Below, piece after piece: positions 8,423 to 17,298 of a stretch of 57,449 nucleotides of DNA (its first letter is position 1; each line of letters begins with the position of its first letter). The stretch is taken from assembly GCF_002699855.1 (NCBI RefSeq), contig NZ_LKBW01000135.1, positions 1-57,449 on the forward strand, read 5' to 3'. The notes under the pieces are model-generated. The model was not told where the DNA came from and did not search any database. It saw nothing but the letters and a program-made list of their open reading frames with translations. Source of the DNA: Pseudomonas amygdali. Its GTDB lineage: Bacteria > Pseudomonadota > Gammaproteobacteria > Pseudomonadales > Pseudomonadaceae. The translations under genes and the position numbers were made by a program.

Positions 8423-9303
8423 AAAAACCGATACTGACACTGGGCCGCGTGGTCCTGACCCTGCTGGTTGTCACTCTGGCTGCCGTCGTTGTATGGCGCA
8501 TGGTGATGTATTACATGTACGCGCCGTGGACCCGCGATGGGCATATTCGCGCCGATATCGTGCAGATCGCGCCGGACGTGTCCGGGCTGATCCAGAAGGT
8601 CGAGGTCACCGACAATCAGCCCGTGCACAAGGGCCAGGTGCTGTTCACAATCGATCAGGACCGCTTCCGCCTGGCCTTGCGTCAGGCGCAGGCGACAGTC
8701 GCCGAGCGCCAGGAAACCTGGGAACAGGCACGTCGCGAGAACAGGCGTAACCGTGGCCTGGGCAACCTGGTGGCGCGTGAGCAACTGGAAGAAAGCCAGT
8801 CCCGCGAAGCCCGCGCCCTTTCTGCGCTTGGTGAATCAAAGGTCGCAGTGGATGCCGCGCAGCTGAATCTGGATCGTTCGGTGATCCGCAGCCCGGTGGA
8901 CGGCTACCTTAACGACCGCGCGCCCCGCGACCATGAATTTGTCACCGCCGGGCGTCCGGTGTTATCGGTGGTCGATGCCGCATCGTTCCATATCGACGGC
9001 TATTTCGAAGAAACCAAACTGGACGGCCTTCATGTCGGCCAGGGCGTCGACATTCGTGTCATCGGTGACAACGCACGGCTGACCGGCCATGTGGTGAGCA
9101 TCGTTGCCGGCATCGAAGACCGCGACCGCAGCAGTGGCTCGAACCTGCTGCCCAACGTCAACCCGGCCTTCAGTTGGGTGCGTCTGGCACAGCGCATTCC
9201 GGTACGCATTGCCTTTGATGACGTACCTGCCGACTTCCGTATGATCGCCGGGCGTACTGCAACGGTGTCAATCATCGACGATACGCAGGAGGGCACACGA
9301 TGA
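8419..9303 (+). CDS. HlyD-family periplasmic adaptor (AaeA-like)
   Basis: This 294-residue membrane fusion protein has an N-terminal anchor helix at about residues 10-30. A split lipoyl domain follows (ADIVQIAPDVSGLIQKVEV and VIRSPVDGYLNDR) flanking a coiled coil at about residues 95-150, and then a beta-barrel region. It links the FUSC pump in the inner membrane with the outer-membrane channel encoded next. Start and stop overlap both neighbours by four bases. Its length matches AaeA-type adaptors of aromatic acid pumps. Confidence 0.9.
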   Translation: MKKPILTLGRVVLTLLVVTLAAVVVWRMVMYYMYAPWTRDGHIRADIVQIAPDVSGLIQKVEVTDNQPVHKGQVLFTIDQDRFRLALRQAQATVAERQETWEQARRENRRNRGLGNLVAREQLEESQSREARALSALGESKVAVDAAQLNLDRSVIRSPVDGYLNDRAPRDHEFVTAGRPVLSVVDAASFHIDGYFEETKLDGLHVGQGVDIRVIGDNARLTGHVVSIVAGIEDRDRSSGSNLLPNVNPAFSWVRLAQRIPVRIAFDDVPADFRMIAGRTATVSIIDDTQEGTR

Positions 9304-10733
9304 AACGTGCCTTACGCATGGCCGCACTCGGTTTTACTGCCGTGTTGTCGGCCTGTCAGGTAGTCGGGCCGGATTACCAACTGCCCAAGGATGGCGCGAT
9401 CAATCGTCCGGATTTACAGGGCGAACTGGCCGAGCGCTCGGTCAATACGGTATCGGCCCCGGTGCCTGCGCACTGGTGGCGGCTGTATCAGGATGCGCGT
9501 CTGGATGAACTGGTGCGCCAGGCCATTGCCTCTAATACCGACCTGCGCATCGCCGCCGCCAACCTGCAGCGCGCCCGCTACCAGACCTCGGAGGCCGAGG
9601 CGGCGGGCGGATTTACCAACGGCGCGAAAATCGGCGCACAGCGCGTGCAGGAATCGGGCGAAGCGTTTCTGCTGACTGACAAGGTGCCGGTCGCCAACGT
9701 CGGGGATGTGGGTCTGACTACGTCGTATCAGTTCGATCTGTTCGGCACCTTGCAGCGCGGTATCGAAGCGGCGCAGGCCAATGTCGATGCCAATCAGGCG
9801 GCGGTCGATACCGCACGCATCACCGTGGTCGCCGATGTGGTTCGGGCCTACACGCAGATTTGCGCGGCCAACGAAGAGCTCGACATCGCCCGCGAATCGC
9901 TGGACCTGCAGCAACAGAGCGTGACCCTCAACCAGCGTCTTCGCGATGCCGGGCGAGGCGATGAAACCCAGGTCACTCGCTCGCAGACGCAGTTCAAGTC
10001 ATTGCGCGCCGAAATGCCCCGTTACGAAGCGCGGCGTCAGGCGGCGATGTTCCGCCTGTCGATGCTGCTGGCTATACCTGTGGAGCAACTGCCCGCCGGG
10101 GTCAGCAGCTGCAATGCGCTGCCGCACATTGCGCAGGTCATGCCGGTAGGCGACGGCGCAACACTGCTCAAACGCCGCCCGGATGTGCGTCAGGCTGAAC
10201 GTCATCTGGCGATGTCGACTGCGCAGATCGGTGTTGCCACCGGCGAGTTGTATCCGGACATCAGCATCGGCCCGAGCATCGGTACTACCGGCCTGATCGA
10301 GAACCTCGGCAAACCGGCCGCCAACCGCTGGGGCTTCGGGCCGCTGCTGAACTGGACCATCCCGTCCAACGGCTCACGCGCACGCATCCATCAGGCTGAA
10401 GCCTCCGCGCAAGCTGCACTGGCGCGCTTTGACGGTGTGGTGCTCAACGCCATCCGTGAAACCCAGACCGGTCTGGCGCAATACACCGCCCTGCTCGACC
10501 GTCGCGATGCTCTCAAGGAAGCCGAACAATCGGCCAAGGAAGCGGCTGACCAGACCCACCGCTTCTATCAGGCCGGACGCGCCTCGTTCCTCGCTGACCT
10601 GCAAGCCACACGCACTTACACCGACGTGCGCGCACAAATGGCCGAAGCCAACACCCAGGTGGCCATGGGACAGATCAACCTGTTTCTGGCGCTCGGCGGC
10701 GGCTGGGAGAAGGATGACGTGGCGCAGAAGTAG
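9300..10733 (+). CDS. outer-membrane efflux lipoprotein, NodT/OprM type
   Basis: This 477-residue TolC-like channel subunit has a lipoprotein signal whose LSAC box places the lipidated cysteine at residue 19. Two outer membrane efflux protein repeats follow, with long alanine- and glutamine-rich alpha-helical barrel segments. It is the last gene of the marR-FUSC-DUF1656-HlyD run and supplies the exit duct. The next gene, on the opposite strand, ends 20 bases downstream. OprM and NodT are the nearest family names. Confidence 0.9.
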   Translation: MKRALRMAALGFTAVLSACQVVGPDYQLPKDGAINRPDLQGELAERSVNTVSAPVPAHWWRLYQDARLDELVRQAIASNTDLRIAAANLQRARYQTSEAEAAGGFTNGAKIGAQRVQESGEAFLLTDKVPVANVGDVGLTTSYQFDLFGTLQRGIEAAQANVDANQAAVDTARITVVADVVRAYTQICAANEELDIARESLDLQQQSVTLNQRLRDAGRGDETQVTRSQTQFKSLRAEMPRYEARRQAAMFRLSMLLAIPVEQLPAGVSSCNALPHIAQVMPVGDGATLLKRRPDVRQAERHLAMSTAQIGVATGELYPDISIGPSIGTTGLIENLGKPAANRWGFGPLLNWTIPSNGSRARIHQAEASAQAALARFDGVVLNAIRETQTGLAQYTALLDRRDALKEAEQSAKEAADQTHRFYQAGRASFLADLQATRTYTDVRAQMAEANTQVAMGQINLFLALGGGWEKDDVAQK

Positions 10734-10753
10734 TAAAGGCGCTCGCCTCGCCA

Positions 10754-11299
10754 TCAGGCCTCGTTCGGATTGATCAGTGCCCTCAGGACATGGTCTTCCC
10801 AAACTCCGGCAATTTTCAGGTAGGCGCGCGCGTACCCTTCCTTTTCGAAGCCGAGTGATTGCAGAAGTCGCTCGCTACGTACATTGGCTGGCATGTGGCT
10901 GGCCATGATTCGATGCAGCCCCATCTGTTCGAAACAATAGCGATTGCTCACCTCAAGCGCCCTTTGCATCAAGCCACGCCCCTGAGCAGTCTCTGCCAGC
11001 GAGAAGCCGAGGTTGCAGGCCTGAAAAACGCCCCTCACGATATTCGTGTAACTGCACCGCCCCAGCAATTCGCCGCCGTCTGAGTCGATGACGAGGAAGA
11101 AAACCGCGCTGCCGGACTGCATGCTTTCCCACTGCTGCTGAACCCTGGATCTGGCGTTTTCGAGAATGAAATAGTCATCGTCCCTGAACGGTTCCCAAGG
11201 CTGCAGATGCTTGCGATTGGCCTTTTCGTACCGGTTGATCAACTCGCAATCATCAAACGCCAATACCCTTATAGAAAAGCCCTCACCTGAATACTGCAT
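10754..11299 (-). CDS. GNAT N-acetyltransferase, RimJ/RimL type
   Basis: This 181-residue protein resembles the ribosomal-protein-serine/alanine acetyltransferase group. [19 protein letters not shown] supplies the acetyl-CoA pyrophosphate-binding loop (Q/RxxGxG/A-like), and the C-terminal [20 protein letters not shown] is the usual family ending. Two possible starts exist: ATG 11299 (MQYSGEGF) fits the family, while 11320 adds seven residues. It converges with the efflux operon. Whether the substrate is a ribosomal protein or a small amine cannot be told. Confidence 0.82.
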   Translation of the reverse strand: MQYSGEGFSIRVLAFDDCELINRYEKANRKHLQPWEPFRDDDYFILENARSRVQQQWESMQSGSAVFFLVIDSDGGELLGRCSYTNIVRGVFQACNLGFSLAETAQGRGLMQRALEVSNRYCFEQMGLHRIMASHMPANVRSERLLQSLGFEKEGYARAYLKIAGVWEDHVLRALINPNEA

Positions 11300-11371
11300 G
11301 CATCCTCCCGCGTCAGTCATTGCCGACGCTCACCACCTGGCTTGTTATACCTGATGATTCCAGCACTGGAC

Positions 11372-11620
11372 GCTCTACGCCACAAGAGGACGCGGAGCGT
11401 CCAGAACGGCATGCGACGCAGAGTGACGCATGATAGTTGCGATGATCGTTCCTCACGCTCCCGAACGGCATGCGGCGCAGAGCGACGCACGATAGTTGCG
11501 ATGATCGTTCCTCACGCTCCCGAACGGCATGACGACGCGGAGAGACGCACGATAGTCAGGGTATCGTTACTCACGCTCCGCGTGGGAATGCCGTTCTGGA
11601 CGCTGCGCGTCCGATCTTGA
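11372..11620. repeat. tandem array of intergenic palindromic repeats, left edge of the catabolic island
   Basis: Successive units begin GATAGT at 11432, 11491 and 11551, a period of 59-60 bases, preceded by a diverged unit from about 11372. Each unit carries ATCGTT-CTCACGCTCC followed by a GACGC-type palindrome. The last unit (11551-11620) aligns with 26363-26435 at roughly 78 percent identity in the same orientation by my hand alignment. The array fills most of the 360 bases between the GNAT start and the catA stop; no gene is apparent in it. Confidence 0.8.
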
Positions 11621-11659
11621 GGGGGCGGAGCGTCACATCTTCGTGAGAGGACGCTCGAC

Positions 11660-12565
11660 TCAGACTTCCAGTGCCCGCAGGCGTTCCTGGCGGCGTTCGT
11701 CCTCGACAGTCGTTGCAGGCTGGAGCACAAAGTCGAAGTCTATGTCTGCGTGGCGGCCGTTGGCGTCTTCGGTGAAGCGAATTTCGGCGATCAGTTCATC
11801 GCGCGTGGCGTAGGCAAAATCATCGTGCAGGTACTTGTCGCCCGCCAGATTGATCTGCGTGGTCAGGTGACGATGGCCAGGCACTGAAATGAAGAAATGA
11901 ATGTGTGCCGGACGTTGACCATGACGACCCAACTGGTCGAGCAATTGCTGAGTCGGCCCATCCGGCGGGCAGCCGTAGCCTGATGGCACGATGCTCTGGA
12001 AGCGGTAGCGCCCTTGTGCATCGGTGCGGATCCGGCGACGCAGGTTGAAAGCCGATTGCGACGGGTCGAAATACGAGTAGGTGCCCCCGGTATTGGCGTG
12101 CCACACATCGACGATGGCATTGGCCAGCGGCGCTCCATCGGTGCCGCGAACCTGGCCGGTCATGAACAGTACGGTTGCAGGGTCCTGACCATCGTCCAGG
12201 CGGGCATAGTGATCGGACAGCGGAGCCCCTGCGACATACAGCGGCCCTTCAATGGTCCGCGGGCTACCGCCCGTCTGCCCGGCCTGTTCGTCTTCAGCGT
12301 CCATCAGCAAATCAAGGTAATGCTCGAGCCCCAGCCCCGCGACCAGCAAACCGGCTTCCTGACGGCTGCCAAGCACGTTGAGGTAATTGACGGCTTTCCA
12401 GAACTCTTCCGGCGTAATGCTCAGGTCTTCGATGATTTTTATCGTCTCGGTCAGCACCCGGTGCACAACGCTTTTCATCCGCGGGCTGCCACCCGGCTGG
12501 TCAAGGCCGCAAGCCTCATTGAAGAACTGTTGCACATCATCGGTCTGGGAAATGCGTACGCTCAT
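11660..12565 (-). CDS. catA: catechol 1,2-dioxygenase
   Basis: This 301-residue intradiol dioxygenase opens catechol between its hydroxyls to give cis,cis-muconate. The iron ligands are visible: Tyr163 in TYSYFD, Tyr197 in PSGYG, and His221 and His223 in RPAHIHFF. An N-terminal helical dimerisation domain covers about residues 1-100. Start ATG 12565 follows GAGGAAAAGACC; the ATG 24 bases further upstream lacks such a site. It is last in the catB-catC-catA order, with 61 bases separating it from catC. No clear terminator follows, only the repeat array. Confidence 0.95.
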   Translation of the reverse strand: MSVRISQTDDVQQFFNEACGLDQPGGSPRMKSVVHRVLTETIKIIEDLSITPEEFWKAVNYLNVLGSRQEAGLLVAGLGLEHYLDLLMDAEDEQAGQTGGSPRTIEGPLYVAGAPLSDHYARLDDGQDPATVLFMTGQVRGTDGAPLANAIVDVWHANTGGTYSYFDPSQSAFNLRRRIRTDAQGRYRFQSIVPSGYGCPPDGPTQQLLDQLGRHGQRPAHIHFFISVPGHRHLTTQINLAGDKYLHDDFAYATRDELIAEIRFTEDANGRHADIDFDFVLQPATTVEDERRQERLRALEV

Positions 12566-12626
12566 GGTCTTTTCCTCATCGGTGTTCATTGTTGTTTTGT
12601 CGGTGTCGGGCTGAAAAGGTACGAAC

Positions 12627-12917
12627 TCAGCGGTCGTCTTGATGGATGGAAGACGGGTGCCTGCACAGGGCCGTAACCTCGATTTCCATGTAGGGATAAA
12701 GCGGCAGTTGCAGCAATGTGTCGTGCAGTGCCTGGGCGTCTGCCACATCAAAAATACTGACGTTGGCGTACAGCCCGGCGATGCGCCACAGATGGCGCCA
12801 GGTGCCCTCTTGCTGCAGGCGCTGGGCCAGGGCTTTTTCATCAGCCTTGATTCGAGCTGCCTTGTCGACCGGCATATCGATCGGAAGTTTGACGGTCATG
12901 CGGACGTGGAAAAGCAT
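12627..12917 (-). CDS. catC: muconolactone delta-isomerase
   Basis: This 96-residue protein starts MLFHVRMTVKLP and matches the small CatC family in length and sequence, including GTWRHLWRIAGLYANVSIFDV and the LPLYPYMEIEVTAL ending. It converts muconolactone to 3-oxoadipate enol-lactone in the cytoplasm and forms a decamer in characterised pseudomonads. It lies between catB (40 bases upstream) and catA (61 bases downstream), the standard Pseudomonas catBCA order. ATG 12917 is chosen because the conserved family start lies there. Confidence 0.95.
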   Translation of the reverse strand: MLFHVRMTVKLPIDMPVDKAARIKADEKALAQRLQQEGTWRHLWRIAGLYANVSIFDVADAQALHDTLLQLPLYPYMEIEVTALCRHPSSIHQDDR

Positions 12918-12957
12918 GTTGTGGGTATCCTCGTGGCTAGTCTTGTGCTCCGGCAGA

Positions 12958-14079
12958 TCAGCTGCGGGCAAAGTGCGAAAGACGCTCAGCATCCAGCTCC
13001 AGCCCAAGCCCTGGGGTGTCGGGGATGATCAGTTGAAAATCGCGATAGACCGGAGGCTCGACCAGAATGTCTTCGGTCAGCAGCAGTGGCCCGAACAGTT
13101 CGGTGTGCCACTCCAGCCGGTCGAGTGTGGCGAAGGCGTGAGCTGCTGCCAGCGTGCCGACGCTACCCTCCAGCATGGTCCCGCCGTACAAACCAATACC
13201 GGCGGCTTCGGCAATCGCAGCGGTGCGCAACACGGCACGCGGGCCGCCGACCTTGGCGATTTTCAGAGCGAAAATCGACGCTGCACCCGACTGCGCCAGC
13301 GCAAAGCTGTCCTGCACCGACTCAATGGCTTCATCGGCCATCAATGGAATCGGGCTGCGAGCATTCAGACGAACCATGGCCGCGCGGTCGTGGCGCGAAA
13401 GCGGCTGCTCGATCAACTCGACGCCTGCCTCTGCAAGCAACTGGCAGCCACGTATGGCCACCGCCTCGCTCCACGCCTGATTGATGTCGACACGCACGCT
13501 GGCTCGATCACCCAATGCCCGCTTGATCGCCGCAACATGAGCGATATCACGGGCGGGTTCACCGGCACCGATCTTCAGCTTGAAATGCCGGTGACGGCGC
13601 CTCTCCAGCATGTGCTCGGCTTCTTCGATGTCCCTGCCGGTGTCGCCACTGGCCAGTGTCCAGGCCACTTCCACACCGTCGCGCACGCGCCCGCCAAGCA
13701 ATTCGGCAACCGGCAACCCAAGGCGCTTGCCCTGGGCATCAAGCAGCGCCGTTTCAACCGCCGAACGCGCGAACGTATTGCCGCGAACGGCACGATCCAC
13801 GCGCTGCATCAACGCGTTGAGGTTGGTGGCGTCTTGCCCGACAAGAAGCGGAGCGAACCATTTGTCGAGGTTCACCTTGATGCTTTCCGGGCTCTCTCCG
13901 GCATACGCCAGACCGCCGATGGTGGTGGCCTCGCCGATACCGATAATGCCGTCACTGCACCGAATGCGCAGGATGACCAGTGTCTGACCATGCAGGGTAT
14001 GCATGGCCAGTTTGTGCGGACGAATCGTCGGCAGGTCGACGATCAGGGTCTCGAAACGTTCGATCGTGATGGCACTCAT
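12958..14079 (-). CDS. catB: muconate cycloisomerase
   Basis: This 373-residue enolase-superfamily enzyme turns cis,cis-muconate into muconolactone. Residues aligned with the known site are in place: Lys167 and Lys169 in KLK, and the metal ligands Asp198 (VDINQ), Glu224 (ELIEQ) and Asp249 (MADEA). It begins MSAITIERFE, as other Pseudomonas CatB proteins do. A 57-base gap separates it from antC, which lacks an obvious terminator, so read-through from antABC is possible even if catBCA has its own promoter. No LysR-type catR gene is adjacent, unlike the classical P. putida arrangement. Confidence 0.95.
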   Translation of the reverse strand: MSAITIERFETLIVDLPTIRPHKLAMHTLHGQTLVILRIRCSDGIIGIGEATTIGGLAYAGESPESIKVNLDKWFAPLLVGQDATNLNALMQRVDRAVRGNTFARSAVETALLDAQGKRLGLPVAELLGGRVRDGVEVAWTLASGDTGRDIEEAEHMLERRRHRHFKLKIGAGEPARDIAHVAAIKRALGDRASVRVDINQAWSEAVAIRGCQLLAEAGVELIEQPLSRHDRAAMVRLNARSPIPLMADEAIESVQDSFALAQSGAASIFALKIAKVGGPRAVLRTAAIAEAAGIGLYGGTMLEGSVGTLAAAHAFATLDRLEWHTELFGPLLLTEDILVEPPVYRDFQLIIPDTPGLGLELDAERLSHFARS

Positions 14080-14136
14080 GGGGGTTCCGTCTGCTGTGTA
14101 ATTGTTCTGGAGCAGCGACTGGCGTCAGGCGGCCGG

Positions 14137-15159
14137 TCAAACGCTGCTGTCGGCGAATTTCTCGAAGTACAAACGCGAGGCGTCCAGCGAATGCCCGTGC
14201 AGCCAGTCCTTGATGGACTCGACCATCGGTGGCGGCCCGCACACATAAATGTCCGTGGGTACTTCGGCCAATGCAGCGGCGTCCAGGTGATCGACGATGT
14301 AACCGCGCCTTCCGCTCCAGTCGGCCTGCTCTTCGCTGACCACCGGGACAAACCTGAACCCGGGAATCTGCTGGCTGTAGGCTTCAATTCGCGCCAGCTG
14401 GCAAAGGTCCTGCGCCGTACGCACGCCGTAATAAAGGTGCACGGGCTGCCCGCAGCCTCCTTTGGCGGCGATCTGATCGAGCATGCCGAGGAAGGCGGAC
14501 AGCCCCGTACCTCCGGCAACAAGCGTCAGCGGCCGATCGACATGGCGCAGGTAGAACGTGCCCAGTGGTGCTTCGAACTGAATCACGTCACCCACCTGGC
14601 AGCGGTCACGCACGTAGTTGCTCATCGCCCCGTCAGGTAACAGGCGAATCAGGAACTCCAGCGTGTTACTGCCGGGAGCATTGGCAAACGAGTAAGAGCG
14701 ACGCAGATCAGTGCCGGGAATTTGTAACCGGGCGTACTGGCCGGGCAGATAATCCAGCCCACTGTTCTGCTCATCCAGCGTCACCTGAACAATGGCGGTG
14801 CCCTGCGAAACCAGTTCGACCTGGCTGACCTTGCCTTGAAGGGCGCTCGGGCCGGTGTTGTCACACAGACTGGAGGCGAAATCGAAGTAGAACGCAGCAT
14901 CGGACTTCACCCGGGTCTGGCAGCTCAGCACCTTGCGTTGCGCCAGGTCGCTGGCCGAAAGCGCCTCATCGTCCACGTAATCCTGTGTGTACTGCCCCGA
15001 CTCGCAACGCCCCTGACAGGTGGCGCACACGCCTTCGCGGCAATCCATCGGCAACGTGATCCCGCTGCGTAACGCAGCATCCAGCAACAGTTCATTGTTC
15101 TGCACGTTGCAGAACAGCGTCTTGCCGTCAGCAAAACTGAAAGCGACCTTATAAGTCAT
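14137..15159 (-). CDS. antC: anthranilate 1,2-dioxygenase reductase component
   Basis: This 340-residue electron-transfer protein has an N-terminal plant-type ferredoxin domain with Cys40, Cys45 and Cys48 (CREGVCATC) and a fourth cysteine near residue 80 (LSCQTR). An FAD domain with RRSYSFAN and an NAD domain with VAGGTGLSAFLGM and YVCGPPPMVE follow. It passes electrons from NADH to the Rieske oxygenase AntAB. It follows antB by 15 bases. BenC is a close relative; the assignment to AntC rests on the large subunit and the neighbouring regulator. Confidence 0.9.
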   Translation of the reverse strand: MTYKVAFSFADGKTLFCNVQNNELLLDAALRSGITLPMDCREGVCATCQGRCESGQYTQDYVDDEALSASDLAQRKVLSCQTRVKSDAAFYFDFASSLCDNTGPSALQGKVSQVELVSQGTAIVQVTLDEQNSGLDYLPGQYARLQIPGTDLRRSYSFANAPGSNTLEFLIRLLPDGAMSNYVRDRCQVGDVIQFEAPLGTFYLRHVDRPLTLVAGGTGLSAFLGMLDQIAAKGGCGQPVHLYYGVRTAQDLCQLARIEAYSQQIPGFRFVPVVSEEQADWSGRRGYIVDHLDAAALAEVPTDIYVCGPPPMVESIKDWLHGHSLDASRLYFEKFADSSV

Positions 15160-15174
15160 GTCCGCTCCGCTACC

Positions 15175-15684
15175 TCAGAGGTGATAGAAATCGAGCACCG
15201 AGTTGATGGTGTCGTTGAGCAGCACCACGTGTTTGCGGGCGATTTTCCAGCTGTCGCCATCAGGACGCAGGCGATAGCTGGCGCGTCCGAAGAACTGCTC
15301 CGCAACTTGCAGGCGGTAATACAGGGTGTGCCAGTTGACCTGCACGTCCAGTTCGCCCGCCTGCCCATTTGCACCCTCACCCGCAGGTGCGATGCGCACA
15401 TTGCTGATCAGGTGCAGCGTGCGCGGCATCGGGATGGTTGACGCCGCTTTGCCGGTACGCAGGCGGTAGACACGATCTTCCAGGCCACCGCGGTTGGGGT
15501 AATAGATCAGCGACATGCCTTTTCTGGGATCGGTGGTGTAGACATGCTCCGAATCCCACTGCGGCAGGTGGAACTCGCTGTCTTCACTGAACAGGTCCAG
15601 GTAGCGATCCCAATCCTGGGCATCGCAGACTTCGGCCATGTGGTACAGGAACTGCTCGATGCGGTACTGCAATTGGGCGCTCAT
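15175..15684 (-). CDS. antB: anthranilate 1,2-dioxygenase small subunit
   Basis: This 169-residue protein has the SnoaL/NTF2-like cone fold of ring-hydroxylating dioxygenase beta subunits. Recognisable features are EQFLYHMAEVCDAQDWDRYLDLF near the N-terminus and the C-terminal FGRASYRLRPDGDSWKIARK. Beta subunits pack with the catalytic alpha subunits in an alpha3beta3 complex. The gene starts only two bases after the antA stop, so the subunits are translationally coupled. It is a little longer than the roughly 163 residues usual for AntB. Confidence 0.92.
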   Translation of the reverse strand: MSAQLQYRIEQFLYHMAEVCDAQDWDRYLDLFSEDSEFHLPQWDSEHVYTTDPRKGMSLIYYPNRGGLEDRVYRLRTGKAASTIPMPRTLHLISNVRIAPAGEGANGQAGELDVQVNWHTLYYRLQVAEQFFGRASYRLRPDGDSWKIARKHVVLLNDTINSVLDFYHL

Positions 15685-15686
15685 GT

Positions 15687-17090
15687 TCAGACCTCACGCA
15701 GTTTCAGGGAGTGTTCTTCAGCGGCCTTGCGTGCCAACCCTTCAAGCAGGAAGCGCTGCCAGTTACCGTGCTGATTGACGTACAGCCCTTCGTGGGTGAA
15801 CTCGGTGCCGGTGAGTACCGGCGAGATGCCGATGGCCTCGCTGTTGGGTGTTGCCCCGTCGACCCATTTTTCGTACCCGCGCGAGATGTCGCTCCAGCGT
15901 TCCAGGCGCGCCTGAAAGCCACGCTGGGCCTCGCGAAACTCCACCAGGTCATCCGGCGTGCCCAGCCCGGACACATTGAAAAAGTCTTCGAACTGGCGGA
16001 TGCGGTTTTCGCGGTCGGCGTCGGACTCACCCTTGACGCCCAGGCAGAAACTGTTGATTTCGGTCTTGTTCCAGGCCAGCGGGCGGATAATGCGCAGTTG
16101 CGAGCTGATCTGGTCGAGGAAGAACATGCTCGGGTAGATGTTCAGGTTGCGCAGCCGGTGCATCATCCATTCAGCCTTGCTCTGCCCGTATTCCTCCACC
16201 AGGCGCGGCATGATGGTCGCGTAACCGGGGCGTACGCTCGGGTTGGGCATGTCGCTGAACAGCAGGCTGTGACCGTTATGAAACGAGAACCAGCCGTCGT
16301 CGGTGTCTGCATCACCGGCCCCCAGCTTGCTGTAGTCCAGCGTACTGCCCGCCGCTGCGCCCTTTTCGGCGTTGACCTGCTGGCGGTGCTGCACCGTGGC
16401 GACGTAGTTATAGTGCACGGTACTGACGTGATAACCGTCCAGACCGTTTTCGTTCTGCAGTTTCCAGTTGCCGTCGTAGGTGTAGGCCGACTTGCCCGGC
16501 AGCACTTCCAGTTCACCGGTAGCCGACTGCGCGACCATCATGTCGAAAAACACCTTGGCATCGCCCAGGTAGTCGGCAAGGCTGTCGCTGCCATGCACAT
16601 CGAGGCTGATGAAAACAAACCCCTTGTAGCTTTCGATGCGCGCCTTGCGCAGACCACGCGTGGCCTTGTCGAAGCCTTCCGGGTACTCGCCGGGCGCCTT
16701 GACCTTCACCAGGCGACCATCGCTTTTGTAACACCAGGCATGGAACGGGCAGGTAAACGTCGACTGGTTACCCTTGCCGACCCGGGTCAGGGTGGTGCCG
16801 CGATGCTGACAGGCGTTGATCAATGCATTGAGCTGGCCGCTGCCATCACGGGTGATGATCATCGGCTGGCGACCGGCGCGCATTGTCATGAAGTCGTGAT
16901 TATTGGCAATTTCGCTTTCATGACAGGCGTAGATCCAGTTCTTTTCGAAGATCAGTTCCATCTCCAGATCGAACAGCTCGGGCTCGGTGAACATCTCCCG
17001 GGCAATGCGGTACACACCTTCGACGGGACGAAAATCCAGACAACCTTCAACGAAGTGCTGCCATTGGCTTACGGTTTTTGCGCTGCTCAT
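15687..17090 (-). CDS. antA: anthranilate 1,2-dioxygenase large subunit
   Basis: This 467-residue Rieske oxygenase converts anthranilate to catechol with release of ammonia and CO2. The Rieske cluster ligands are Cys94/His96 (CQHRG) and Cys114/His117 (CPFHAWC). The mononuclear iron histidines are His221 and His226 in DGYHVSTVHYNY. The sequence resembles AntA rather than BenA at the N-terminus (EGCLDFRP, MFTEPELFDLEMELIFEKNWIYACHE region). ATG 17090 follows GGAGCCCCCTG. It heads antABC and diverges from antR; XylS-type sites lie in the gap. Confidence 0.93.
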   Translation of the reverse strand: MSSAKTVSQWQHFVEGCLDFRPVEGVYRIAREMFTEPELFDLEMELIFEKNWIYACHESEIANNHDFMTMRAGRQPMIITRDGSGQLNALINACQHRGTTLTRVGKGNQSTFTCPFHAWCYKSDGRLVKVKAPGEYPEGFDKATRGLRKARIESYKGFVFISLDVHGSDSLADYLGDAKVFFDMMVAQSATGELEVLPGKSAYTYDGNWKLQNENGLDGYHVSTVHYNYVATVQHRQQVNAEKGAAAGSTLDYSKLGAGDADTDDGWFSFHNGHSLLFSDMPNPSVRPGYATIMPRLVEEYGQSKAEWMMHRLRNLNIYPSMFFLDQISSQLRIIRPLAWNKTEINSFCLGVKGESDADRENRIRQFEDFFNVSGLGTPDDLVEFREAQRGFQARLERWSDISRGYEKWVDGATPNSEAIGISPVLTGTEFTHEGLYVNQHGNWQRFLLEGLARKAAEEHSLKLREV

Positions 17091-17154
17091 CAGGGGGCTC
17101 CTTTTTAGAGTCATCAGCCTTGAACTGATTGAACGCCCCGCAGCACTGCCCTTC

Positions 17155-17210
17155 TATCCGTTTTCCCGGCAGAACGTATCCGTTTTGCGGTTATTTGCAG
17201 TAAGTGGATA
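17155..17210. promoter_or_regulatory. XylS/AntR-type operator candidates between antA and antR
   Basis: On the minus strand, AAAACGGATA occurs twice as direct repeats (17186-17177 and 17164-17155), 22 bases apart and pointing toward antA. On the plus strand, 17196-17210 reads TGCAGTAAGTGGATA, an exact match to the TGCA-N6-GGNTA box of the XylS/BenR family, pointing toward antR. The repeats lie 65-96 bases upstream of antA. Use by AntR or BenR is inferred. Confidence 0.65.
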
Positions 17211-17298
17211 GAGGCGGCATACGCGCTGCAGTAACGTGAGCAGAACCTGATCAGAACCAGACCGGACTTACCGGCAGACCTACCGGCAGGGCATCGAT

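Noticed and set aside
11372..11620. CRISPR-like regular repeats
   Set aside because: The unit itself, not a short repeat with variable spacers, is repeated; units are palindromic, there are only three or four, and no cas gene is near.
12718..14640. 640-codon plus-strand reading frame opposite catB and antC
   Set aside because: It is the antisense of well-supported catabolic genes, has no ribosome site or recognisable domain, and arises from the GC-rich codon pattern.
14137..17090. Naming the dioxygenase benABC
   Set aside because: The large subunit N-terminus and Rieske region match anthranilate dioxygenase better, and an AntR-like regulator is divergent from it.
15711..17108. 465-codon plus-strand reading frame opposite antA
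   Set aside because: Antisense shadow of the Rieske oxygenase gene, which shows all its iron ligands on the minus strand.
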